NCBI GenBank assembly: GCA_030632465.1
Contig: DAOVUR010000040.1
Span: 1-11,391 of the forward strand
DNA length: 11,391 nucleotides
Reading direction: 5' to 3'
Source: a bacterium
GTDB lineage: Bacteria; Verrucomicrobiota; Kiritimatiellia; UBA8416; CAMZLY01
Shown: piece by piece, positions 1 through 6,574 of the stretch
Numbering within the stretch: position 1 is the first letter of the stretch
Layout of the letters: each line of letters opens with the position of its first letter
Notes under the pieces: generated by a model
Seen by the model: the letters and a program-made list of their open reading frames with translations, nothing else
The model's database searches: none
Told to the model about the DNA's origin: nothing
Translations under genes and position numbers: made by a program

Positions 1-215
1 GAAGCCTCATCGGTCACGTCGACTCTCGCCGAGAATACATCACGCCCTGTTGACTCAGCTATTGTTGCTGCCGTCTTTGCGACGACCTCATCATTAATAT
101 CTGCAATAAGCACATCGCATCCTTCCTGTGCTAAGCGCAGACATATTGCCTCACCAAGTCCCTGTGCACCACCTGTAACCAATGCCTTCTTACCTTCTAG
201 CTGTTTTGAAATCAT
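1..215 (-). CDS. Short-chain dehydrogenase/reductase, N-terminal part
   Basis: The 5' end of a gene that runs off the left edge; 71 codons are visible. The protein begins MISKQLEGKKALVTGGAQGL and shows the classical SDR cofactor site TGGAQGLG (TGxxxGxG) at about residues 14-21, followed by beta-2 ending in an acidic residue (LIADIN, about 37-42), which usually favours NAD over NADP, and VDVTDEA near residue 65, the usual Asp contacting adenine. The start is secure: AGGAGG lies at 223-228, seven bases before the ATG at 215. The Ser-Tyr-Lys active site is outside the window, so catalytic competence is not shown. It follows the SorE-like dehydrogenase gene in the same direction and is probably the next gene of the operon. 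A sugar-alcohol, ketose or diol oxidoreductase is likely; the substrate cannot be inferred. Confidence 0.85.
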   Translation of the reverse strand, partial: MISKQLEGKKALVTGGAQGLGEAICLRLAQEGCDVLIADINDEVVAKTAATIAESTGRDVFSARVDVTDEA

Positions 216-251
216 CTTCTTCCCTCCTTGAATATTCATAATTGATAGAAC

Positions 252-373
252 CTCTTGCAAAACCCCCACGACCTTGCGTCGTGGGTGAATAAGATTTGTT
301 AAAACAATTGTTTTCAACAAAATTCTTCCATTCCAACGGGACAAGCCCGCAGGGGAAGATAGTTTCGCAAGAG
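252..373. repeat. Inverted-repeat element between the two dehydrogenase genes
   Basis: A 122-bp palindromic element fills most of the 176-base gap between the medium-chain and short-chain dehydrogenase genes. Its ends are inverted: CTCTTGCAAAAC at 252-263 and GTTTCGCAAGAG at 362-373, 11 of 12 matching. Inside are a perfect 8-bp hairpin CCCACGAC/GTCGTGGG (265-285, loop CTTGC), a 14-bp perfect palindrome AAAACAATTGTTTT (301-314) extended by TTGTT/AACAA, and a hairpin closed by TCTTCC/GGAAGA (323-359) that encloses CGGG/CCCG. The ends match the element at 3551-3748. It has no coding capacity and looks like a small non-autonomous mobile element or a processing signal. The first hairpin, read on the minus strand, is followed by only four T residues, so it is a poor terminator. 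Confidence 0.7.
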
Positions 374-391
374 ACTCTATAGTTTAATTTT

Positions 392-1999
392 CTAATATTT
401 CCCGAGCAACATATCTTCAGCTTCTTTTGTCCAGAACCCGTCTCTCAAACATGCAGCAACATCAGCATGAGTTTCAGCAAGATCATCAAGTAGCACAAGC
501 CCTAATCCTTTGCACTGCGGATATACAGTTATTTTTCCTGGGATAGCTCTGTTCTCAGTTGCACGAATCCCTTCAACTGCGCCATCTAATCCTGCAATCG
601 CAGCAATGGACAAATCAGTATCTAACGTTCGAGCAATAACTTTACGCAGAACAATAAGCATATCTTCAAGCATTGAGCCGCTAGTGCCGATGAAATATAG
701 CTTTTTAGAAACATACATATCAATATCAATAGGATGCTCTATCTGCGCCATAATCCCAGCAAAGATATTAATTATCCCATGATCGGCAGCAGCAGTTACG
801 GCATCGGCAACAAGAGCAGGAATCGGAACCATAATAGTGGAATAATCCACACCCGCTGATATAGGTGACGCAATCGGATCATACGGTTTATAAGATACTC
901 CGTTCTTTTCAGCCAACGGCTCTGCAACCTTCGACAATGCATCAAGCCTTTCTTTATCAAGCTCACCCGCACATACCGTGACTCCCGGCACACCCTGGCA
1001 CACATTTCTGACAACGTGCATAAACCCCATCGGTCCACCAGCACCAATAATATTAACAGTATCACCTTCCCTGATCTCGCCTGAGTCAGGAATAGCTGCA
1101 TAACCAGCCAAAGCTGAATCGGAGACTGTGCCCGTGATACGAATACCGCCATAATGCACCCGACCAACAGGAACATCTACCAAACCTCCAAAAGTACCGC
1201 CGCACTGCACAATATTAATCAATCCACCATTAGCAAGACAAGAAAATGCTATTGTAACAAGCTCAACATCAGTACCGACAAATACAATGTCGTTCACGCT
1301 TTTTTTAGCTATACCGGCAATATCAGTAGCGGTAACTTCCGTGACCTTCTCCACATTAAGAGTTTTTAGATCAATACGCACCTGACTCGCATCACTACCA
1401 GCAGAAACAACAAGTAACAGTTCGCCCAATGGTTTCTGACGGTCAGAGACAACGTATGAATCTTCCACACATGCCCATGGCTCAACCAACGAAATTGATG
1501 ACGCACTAAGGTCGTCCGGAGCTGAAATAAGCATCGATTCACCTTCAGGCGAAACAAATACACGCTCATCCAACAACACATATTCCTGTAGTCCACCTTC
1601 AATATTATACCCGAATGCACCATTAGACTGTTCAGTCTTTAACCAACGAAAATCTGCCTGCACCAGGTAGCGCTTACCAACTTCAACGCTTGTAACATTC
1701 TCGCCAGCAGCAACAATATTCACTACCGTTTCATGTCCCGGCACAGTAGGTTGTTCATTAGGAACATACGATGGATTCTCGGCAAGCGCCTCTTTCGTAA
1801 CTCCAGCTACAATATCACTTTTACGAGGATGCTCAGAAAACTGTTTAAGCAATTTCAAATCTGAAAAACAGATATTTGTACATTCAACTTTACCCAAAAC
1901 CTGATCCGGCCCAGGCATAACTATCTCTTTTGTTCGATTCAGCTCTAATTCATCAGGCCCTATCAACTGCAACGCCTCTTGCTGTTCTGGTATATTCAT
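392..1999 (-). CDS. SorE-like zinc-dependent medium-chain dehydrogenase with a doubled nucleotide-binding region
   Basis: A 535-residue member of the zinc-dependent alcohol dehydrogenase (MDR) superfamily, presumably a cytosolic NAD(P)-dependent polyol or ketose-phosphate oxidoreductase. The N-terminal GroES-like catalytic domain (about 1-180) carries the expected zinc ligands: Cys44 in NICFSD, His89-Glu90 in PGHE and Glu173 in LVEPWACV. A true Rossmann fold with GAGGPMG (319-325) follows, then a C-terminal tail ending FWTKEAEDMLLGKY. The style (YLVQAD, GTSGS..EDM, the tail) recalls L-sorbose-1-phosphate reductase SorE, which is about 410 residues. The extra ~125 residues lie at about 190-305 and look like a second, degenerate copy of the Rossmann half: DIVFVGTDVELVTIAF...GGLINIVQ (237-264) parallels STIMVPIPALVADAVT...HGIINIFA (387-414). 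Copy one lacks a glycine motif. AAGGA lies 11 bases before the ATG, a long spacing. No structural-zinc cysteine cluster is evident. The substrate is unknown. Confidence 0.88.
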   Translation of the reverse strand: MNIPEQQEALQLIGPDELELNRTKEIVMPGPDQVLGKVECTNICFSDLKLLKQFSEHPRKSDIVAGVTKEALAENPSYVPNEQPTVPGHETVVNIVAAGENVTSVEVGKRYLVQADFRWLKTEQSNGAFGYNIEGGLQEYVLLDERVFVSPEGESMLISAPDDLSASSISLVEPWACVEDSYVVSDRQKPLGELLLVVSAGSDASQVRIDLKTLNVEKVTEVTATDIAGIAKKSVNDIVFVGTDVELVTIAFSCLANGGLINIVQCGGTFGGLVDVPVGRVHYGGIRITGTVSDSALAGYAAIPDSGEIREGDTVNIIGAGGPMGFMHVVRNVCQGVPGVTVCAGELDKERLDALSKVAEPLAEKNGVSYKPYDPIASPISAGVDYSTIMVPIPALVADAVTAAADHGIINIFAGIMAQIEHPIDIDMYVSKKLYFIGTSGSMLEDMLIVLRKVIARTLDTDLSIAAIAGLDGAVEGIRATENRAIPGKITVYPQCKGLGLVLLDDLAETHADVAACLRDGFWTKEAEDMLLGKY

Positions 2000-2046
2000 T
2001 ATTTTAGTTTTCCTTTATTTCATAGTTGAGCGTTCATTTTATTTTT

Positions 2047-2158
2047 TGTAGCGTTGGCTCTCTGAGCCAATCCTTCCCAAAGGGAAGCGTGCCGTTCAGG
2101 TTAGTTTATAGTGCTAGGACTTCGCCCGTCGCCTTGGCTGGGGACAGCCAACACTACA
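2047..2158. repeat. Palindromic intergenic repeat, copy A
   Basis: A 112-bp element in the 203-base gap between the PHP gene and the SorE-like gene. It starts TGTAGCG and ends CACTACA. Just inside each end is a small perfect hairpin: TTGGCTC-TCT-GAGCCAA at 2054-2070 and TTGGCTG-GGGA-CAGCCAA at 2134-2151. The core contains TCCTTCCC-AAA-GGGAAG and a CTAGGACTTCGCCCGTCGCC segment. It aligns end to end, in the same orientation, with the element at 3583-3699, but the hairpin arms differ. It has no open frame of interest. It may be a REP/BIME-like or MITE-like repeat, or an mRNA-stabilising structure between cistrons. Confidence 0.75.
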
Positions 2159-2202
2159 ATTTTCCCTTAGTAATCTTTTGTATTTTTTGTGCCTTCTTGT
2201 AG

Positions 2203-3516
2203 CTATAATTTTTTCAATACTTCACTTGCTGTTAATTCTGCTGCGCAACTAAGCTTTGACTCCTTCTCAACACTTAACTTACTACCCAGCTCCACAAAAA
2301 AATCATTTTTCGCAAAGACAGTATCAAACTCTTTTTTAGCCCATTCACTCAGATAGCCAGCACTAGCTTCACGCTGCAAAACTGAATGCGCATAAACAAT
2401 ATAAGCACCATTAATAAAATCTTCTTTAAAAGGCGATAATTCAGCTGACTCAAAATCATCAACAAACAGATTACCATCCTTATTCATCTCCGTACCTACA
2501 AGAATCGGCAGACCAAGCTTACGCGCTCTCACTATAATATCCTTCAAATTACTCAGCTTCACATCTTCTACGCCTGCAGTGAAATTACGATCAGGAATAA
2601 TATTAATAGCTGCACCACCGCTTGCCATCTCAACTGATAACAGCTCATCAATTTCCTGTTCACCTTCAGTAGTACCATCAAGCCACGTAATAACAGGGAT
2701 AGCACCAGCTTCCAGAATAAAACGATTCATCTCGGCAAGTTCAGGGAAAGTATCTTTTCCTGGTTGTACATATCCCGCACCACCACGCTTCATCAGCTTA
2801 GCCCGAATCAAGTCAAGCAACATAGGACCATCAGGCACATCTACCTCACCAGCATTAGAATCAAGTTTACTAGCCCAATAAGCTGCACCTTTATCGTCAG
2901 AAAATTTCTCTGCCGCTTTGCGAGCATAAGCCAAACAGATATGTCGTTCCGTCGCATTGCCGGAAGGGGTCAGTGGCATAACATCCTGTTCCATATCGAT
3001 CTGCACAGAATCAAGAACCACATTAACACGCCGCACCAACTCACCATTACGGGCAGCAGCCATGCTACGCATCTTAGCCAAAAACTCACACGCCCATCCG
3101 GTTGGTACTGAATCAGTAAACCCAATACCAAGATGATACGAAACACCCGGCTCACCAGGTGAATTTATAACCCTGTCAGCAAACTCAGGAACAAAAACAC
3201 GTGATTCGATACCCGTACATGTCTTCAAACCCAATACTCTACCTGCAGCGACAAATTCATCAAGCCCATCCAGTACATCAAAATCCACAATTCCCGCAAC
3301 AGCTAACCCACGCGCCTTTGCCAGCCATGCAAAATGTAAAGGAGAATACCCATACGCATTGTAAGAAAAGAATGTATGCGCATGTAGATTCACTCCAACT
3401 ACTTTTTTAGGAGATATACTTACCTCCATTTTGGTCAATTCACTTAAAGCGCTCTTGCGAACTTCAAGATTAAAATCATCAAGTGCTATCTCTAATTGTT
3501 CTTTAGTTCTTTTCAT
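2203..3516 (-). CDS. PHP-domain protein of unknown role
   Basis: A protein of 437 residues from the ATG at 3516. The PHP (polymerase and histidinol phosphatase) metal-binding fold is shown by NLHAHT at 43-48 (the H-x-H motif), GIVDFD near 75-80 where a metal-ligand Asp or His is normal, GIES at 102-105 (Glu ligand) and SYHLGIGF at 126-133 (His ligand). A further motif LVGTEMNKDGN..VDDFE lies in the C-terminal third. The PHP family uses a two- or three-metal site for phosphoester hydrolysis, so a sugar-phosphate or nucleotide phosphatase is plausible but unproven. No signal peptide or membrane span is seen. The frame stays open to a TTG at 3558 that falls inside the terminal repeat of the upstream element; the ATG is preferred, although no good Shine-Dalgarno precedes it (the nearest AAGGA is about 22 bases away). 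It lies between the E3 and SorE-like genes in an apparent operon. Confidence 0.8.
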   Translation of the reverse strand: MKRTKEQLEIALDDFNLEVRKSALSELTKMEVSISPKKVVGVNLHAHTFFSYNAYGYSPLHFAWLAKARGLAVAGIVDFDVLDGLDEFVAAGRVLGLKTCTGIESRVFVPEFADRVINSPGEPGVSYHLGIGFTDSVPTGWACEFLAKMRSMAAARNGELVRRVNVVLDSVQIDMEQDVMPLTPSGNATERHICLAYARKAAEKFSDDKGAAYWASKLDSNAGEVDVPDGPMLLDLIRAKLMKRGGAGYVQPGKDTFPELAEMNRFILEAGAIPVITWLDGTTEGEQEIDELLSVEMASGGAAINIIPDRNFTAGVEDVKLSNLKDIIVRARKLGLPILVGTEMNKDGNLFVDDFESAELSPFKEDFINGAYIVYAHSVLQREASAGYLSEWAKKEFDTVFAKNDFFVELGSKLSVEKESKLSCAAELTASEVLKKL

Positions 3517-3550
3517 AAATACTTTTTTGCTTTTATTTTTCCTTATAGCC

Positions 3551-3748
3551 TCTTGCAAAACTATTCATTTATACTGCTTTTGTGTAGCGTTGGCTGTCCC
3601 CAGCCAATCCTTCCCCGCAGGGAAACTCGCCTTTAGGCGCGGTCACAACCACACCTAGGGCTACGCCCGTCGCTTTTGCCTGAGACAGGCAACACTACAC
3701 TACCTTTAATCATTCTTACATCTCTATTTTAGAAGTAGTTTTGCAAGA
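3551..3748. repeat. Inverted-repeat element with 13-bp perfect ends, MITE-like
   Basis: A 198-bp non-coding element filling the gap between the E3 and PHP genes. Its ends are a perfect 13-bp inverted repeat, TCTTGCAAAACTA at 3551-3563 and TAGTTTTGCAAGA at 3736-3748. AT-rich shoulders flank an internal palindromic repeat at 3583-3699. The same type of ends bounds the element at 252-373. Terminal TTGCAAAAC sequences are seen in several insertion-sequence families, so a non-autonomous derivative of a transposon is a fair reading. No transposase is present, and no clear target-site duplication was found by eye. The element supplies the leader of the PHP gene. Confidence 0.7.
3583..3699. repeat. 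Palindromic intergenic repeat, copy B
   Basis: A 117-bp relative of the element at 2047-2158, nested inside the larger inverted-repeat element. It starts TGTAGCG and ends CACTACA, with hairpins TTGGCTG-TCCC-CAGCCAA just inside the left end and TTGCCTG-AGA-CAGGCAA just inside the right end. The core holds TTCCC-CGC-AGGGAA, CGCC-TTTA-GGCG and GGGC-TAC-GCCC hairpins and the shared CGCCCGTCGC segment. The left hairpin is the exact reverse complement of the right hairpin of copy A, although the cores lie in the same orientation. Confidence 0.75.
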
Positions 3749-3762
3749 ACTTCCTTAGGCGT

Positions 3763-5175
3763 TCAATCTTTTATTTTCAATTTTCTACGTGACGGCATAG
3801 CATGTACGCAACTACCATGTAAAACATGCGCAGCTTCCATCCATGCTTCCGAAAGTGTAGGATGCGAATGTACCGTCTTGCCAATTTCACTAACGGTCAA
3901 TTCTGCATTCACTGCCAAAGTAGCTTCTGCAATTAGTTCCGTTGCATGTGGCCCAACAGCAGCAGCACCTAAAATCTGATCAGTATCAGCATCAGCAATC
4001 CATTTCACGAACCCAACTGTTTCTCCCATCGCCATAGCTTTTCCTAAGGAAGCAAAAGCAAACTTACCAACAGCAACATCGCGACCGGCCTCTTTTGCTT
4101 CAGCCTCGGACATTCCAACAACACCAACTTCCGGTGCCGTAAAAATGCAGCCAGGAATAAGTATCGCAGCTTTTTTTGCTTTACCAGCTACCGCATTCTC
4201 TGCAGCAGTACAACCCTGTGCAGTTGCCGCATGTGCCAACTGCGTACTACCAGCAATCACATCACCAACCGCATAAACTGTCGCAGCTGAAGTGGAGCAA
4301 TCGGCATCCGCAGGAATAAAACCATGTTCATTCAACGTCACGCCAGCATTCTCAATAGCTAATCCATCTGTTACTGGACGACGTCCAATAGAAACCAACA
4401 TCATCTCAGCTTGCACAGCTTTACCGTCAACCTTACCTTTTACAGCCTTAGCAGTCGTAGTAATCTTTTCTAACGGTGCGCCTGTTATAATATCAATATC
4501 CAACTCTTTTTCCATATACTTACGAACCTGACGACGCACATCCTTATCCAGCATCGGCAAAACATCATCCAGCATCTCTACAATACTGACCTTGACGCCT
4601 AACTGCGCAGCCAAACATGCAAACTCACAACCAATCACGCCACCACCAAGAATCAGGAGAGACTTAGGCAGTTTTGTTAATTCTAAAAAGGCTCGACTTT
4701 CCACTATGAGTTTAGATTTAGGTATAAATCCCGGCATAACAGAATCAGATCCAGTAGCAATAATAGTTTTTGATGCTCCTATCTCCTGCTTACCATCAGC
4801 ACCATCAACAGCAATCACATTACGAGAAACAAATGATCCCACACCACGCAATAAAGTAACGCCGTTCGCCTTAAGTAACCCCTCAACACCTTTGCGCAAG
4901 GTTCCAACAACTTTATCTTTACGATCTGCAAATGCCTTATAATCATATTCAGCAGAACCAACCGAAATACCTAACTCTTCCGATTTGGCAATACGGTGAA
5001 ACAGATCACCACTGGCAATCAAAGTCTTAGTTGGGATACATCCACAATTCAAACACGTTCCGCCAGCCTGATCTTTTTCTATAACTGCTACCGATGCACC
5101 AAGCTGTGCTGCACGAATTGCTGCTGGATATCCACCCGGTCCACTACCAATTACTACGACGTCAAATGTTTCCAT
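3763..5175 (-). CDS. lpdA: Dihydrolipoyl dehydrogenase (E3)
   Basis: A 470-residue FAD flavoprotein, the usual length for E3. It reoxidises the dihydrolipoyl group of E2 and passes electrons to NAD+. The FAD-binding GSGPGG is at 10-15; the redox disulfide is GTCLNCGCIP with Cys41 and Cys46; the NAD-binding Rossmann GGGVIG lies in the middle; TVYAVGD marks the second FAD site; the C-terminal interface domain has the active-site dyad HSHPTLSE (His438, Glu443). The ATG at 5175 lies within the 3' end of the E2 gene, a 22-base overlap, with AGAGGA nine bases upstream, so translation is probably coupled to E2. Its place right after E1 and E2 assigns it to that complex rather than to a general house-keeping role. 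The C-terminal tail is basic (SRRKLKIKD). All key residues are present. Confidence 0.95.
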   Translation of the reverse strand: METFDVVVIGSGPGGYPAAIRAAQLGASVAVIEKDQAGGTCLNCGCIPTKTLIASGDLFHRIAKSEELGISVGSAEYDYKAFADRKDKVVGTLRKGVEGLLKANGVTLLRGVGSFVSRNVIAVDGADGKQEIGASKTIIATGSDSVMPGFIPKSKLIVESRAFLELTKLPKSLLILGGGVIGCEFACLAAQLGVKVSIVEMLDDVLPMLDKDVRRQVRKYMEKELDIDIITGAPLEKITTTAKAVKGKVDGKAVQAEMMLVSIGRRPVTDGLAIENAGVTLNEHGFIPADADCSTSAATVYAVGDVIAGSTQLAHAATAQGCTAAENAVAGKAKKAAILIPGCIFTAPEVGVVGMSEAEAKEAGRDVAVGKFAFASLGKAMAMGETVGFVKWIADADTDQILGAAAVGPHATELIAEATLAVNAELTVSEIGKTVHSHPTLSEAWMEAAHVLHGSCVHAMPSRRKLKIKD

Positions 5176-6512
5176 AATTCTACATCCTCTAATTTATTCT
5201 TTATAGCATTAATAAAAGCTGCTCCAGTTGTCCCATCAACAATACGATGATCTGCCGATAATGTAACCTTCATTATTTGACGAACTGCAATTTTTCCATC
5301 AACAACAGTAGCTGTCGGGATCGTACTAGCAACTGCAAGTATACCACCTTCACCAGGATTTATAATAGCACCAAAGTCTTCCACATTCAGCATACCCATA
5401 TTCGTAACAGTGAATGTGCTTCCCGTCATCTCGTCAGGCATAAGCTTACCACTACGTGCCTTAGCTCCAACTGATGCCACTTGCGCACTCAACTCACTCA
5501 ATGTCAATTCCTGTGAATTACGAATAGCCGCTACAACTAAACCACTATCCAAACCGATGGCCAGTCCGAGATTAACACTTTCATTCCAGCTTACATTAAC
5601 ACCATCAGTACTACTATTCATTGCAGGAAACTCCTCCAATGACAATATCGTTGATTCCAAGATGAAGTCAGTAACTTTATACGCCTTGCCTGCCTCTTTA
5701 AGCTCTTGCCGATATATCAGCAGATCAGTCATATCAACACTAACCGTAACATAAAAATGCGGAATATCACGGAAACTGCTTGTCAGGCGACTGGCAATAA
5801 TCTGCCGCATCTTACTCATTTTCTTTGGTAACGCCGCAATGCTACGTTCCACATCATGAACCATAACACGCTCAGAAACTCCAGTACCACGAACAGTTAA
5901 TAGATTAACTTTGTGCTTTGCAGCCAAACGCTTTGCGGCTGGGCTTACACGTAACTGATTATATCCACTGCTCTCTAAATACGCCTCAACATCTTTAACT
6001 ACTATCCGACCATTAGGTCCCGTGCCAGCAATCACCTTAAAGTCTATACATTTAGCCTTTGTCAGCGCTTTAGCACGTGGCGAAATAAATACCCGCTCCG
6101 CCACCGCAACAACTGGCGCAGACTGCGCAGGTGAAGAAACAGAAACTACAGGCGCCGCCTTTATTACCGGAGCAATCGCCTTTTTATCTTCCGCTACAGC
6201 TGCCGCCTTAACTGGTGCAGGCTCTACCTTTACCGGAACTTTCGGTGCAGGTGGAGCATCAGGAACTTTCTCGCCTTTCTCACCAATATAAGCAACTACA
6301 GATGACACAGGGACAGTCTCCCCTTCACCAACAAATATCTTTAACAAAAACCCATCAAAAAAGCTTTCAGCTTCCAAAACAGCCTTATCAGTCTCTATCT
6401 CAAATAGAATATCGCCCTGCTTAACAGCATCACCTACACTCTTATGCCACTTAACAATAGCCGCCTCTTCAACAGTCTGCCCCAATTTGGGTAATAACAC
6501 CGGTTGTGCCAT
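5154..6512 (-). CDS. Dihydrolipoamide acyltransferase (E2) with two E3-binding domains
   Basis: The E2 core of the complex, 452 residues, which moves the acyl group from E1 to CoA on a lipoyl arm. An N-terminal lipoyl domain (about 1-80) has ETDKAVLE with lipoyl-Lys43. An Ala/Pro/Val-rich flexible linker spans about 83-138. Two peripheral subunit-binding domains follow in tandem, at about 141-179 (ISPRAKAL...GTGPNGRIVVKDVE) and 188-225 (VSPAAKRLA...GTGVSERVMVHDVE). The catalytic domain runs from about 229 to the end, with DHRIVDG carrying His422 and the Asp426-Gly427 pair. One such binding domain is usual, so the tandem copy is notable. The start at 6512 is chosen because GGAG lies seven bases before it; an ATG at 6518 is only a base or two from that site. 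Acetyl specificity is likely, by analogy with pyruvate and acetoin complexes, but unproven. Confidence 0.93.
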   Translation of the reverse strand: MAQPVLLPKLGQTVEEAAIVKWHKSVGDAVKQGDILFEIETDKAVLEAESFFDGFLLKIFVGEGETVPVSSVVAYIGEKGEKVPDAPPAPKVPVKVEPAPVKAAAVAEDKKAIAPVIKAAPVVSVSSPAQSAPVVAVAERVFISPRAKALTKAKCIDFKVIAGTGPNGRIVVKDVEAYLESSGYNQLRVSPAAKRLAAKHKVNLLTVRGTGVSERVMVHDVERSIAALPKKMSKMRQIIASRLTSSFRDIPHFYVTVSVDMTDLLIYRQELKEAGKAYKVTDFILESTILSLEEFPAMNSSTDGVNVSWNESVNLGLAIGLDSGLVVAAIRNSQELTLSELSAQVASVGAKARSGKLMPDEMTGSTFTVTNMGMLNVEDFGAIINPGEGGILAVASTIPTATVVDGKIAVRQIMKVTLSADHRIVDGTTGAAFINAIKNKLEDVELWKHLTS

Positions 6513-6522
6513 AATCATTCTC

Positions 6523-6559
6523 CTTTAAAAATTTTAAAGTGGGCGTAAGCATTACGCCC
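6523..6559 (-). promoter_or_regulatory. E1-E2 intercistronic hairpins, the second overlapping the E2 ribosome-binding site
   Basis: The 62-base gap between E1 and E2 holds two adjacent palindromes. One is a perfect 8-bp stem GGGCGTAA/TTACGCCC at 6541-6559 with a three-base loop. The other, at 6523-6539, is CTTTAAAA/TTTTAAAG around one central base. In the minus-strand mRNA the AAAG of the second palindrome's 3' arm is the start of the AAAGGAG ribosome-binding site of E2. The first hairpin is followed by ACTTT rather than a solid U-run, so it is at most a weak terminator. Roles in mRNA processing or in tuning the E1:E2 ratio are possible. Confidence 0.5.
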
Positions 6560-6574
6560 TCTACATGTCATTTA

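Noticed and set aside
265..285. Hairpin after the SorE-like gene as a rho-independent terminator.
   Set aside because: Only GGTTTTGC follows the stem on the minus strand, and the short-chain dehydrogenase gene continues in the same direction.
796..1176. A 126-codon open frame on the minus strand inside the SorE-like gene, and similar frames inside the E1, E2, E3 and rhaA genes.
   Set aside because: They overlap genes with clear family motifs, have low-complexity or unrecognisable products and no ribosome-binding sites of their own.
3517..3558. N-terminal extension of the PHP protein from a TTG at 3558.
   Set aside because: The extra 14 residues come from the repeat end and an A-rich leader and precede the conserved region; the ATG at 3516 is the simpler start.
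3533..3568. An 11-codon open frame on the minus strand ahead of the PHP gene, a possible leader peptide.
   Set aside because: It has no ribosome-binding site, lies largely in the terminal repeat, and has no regulatory codon run.
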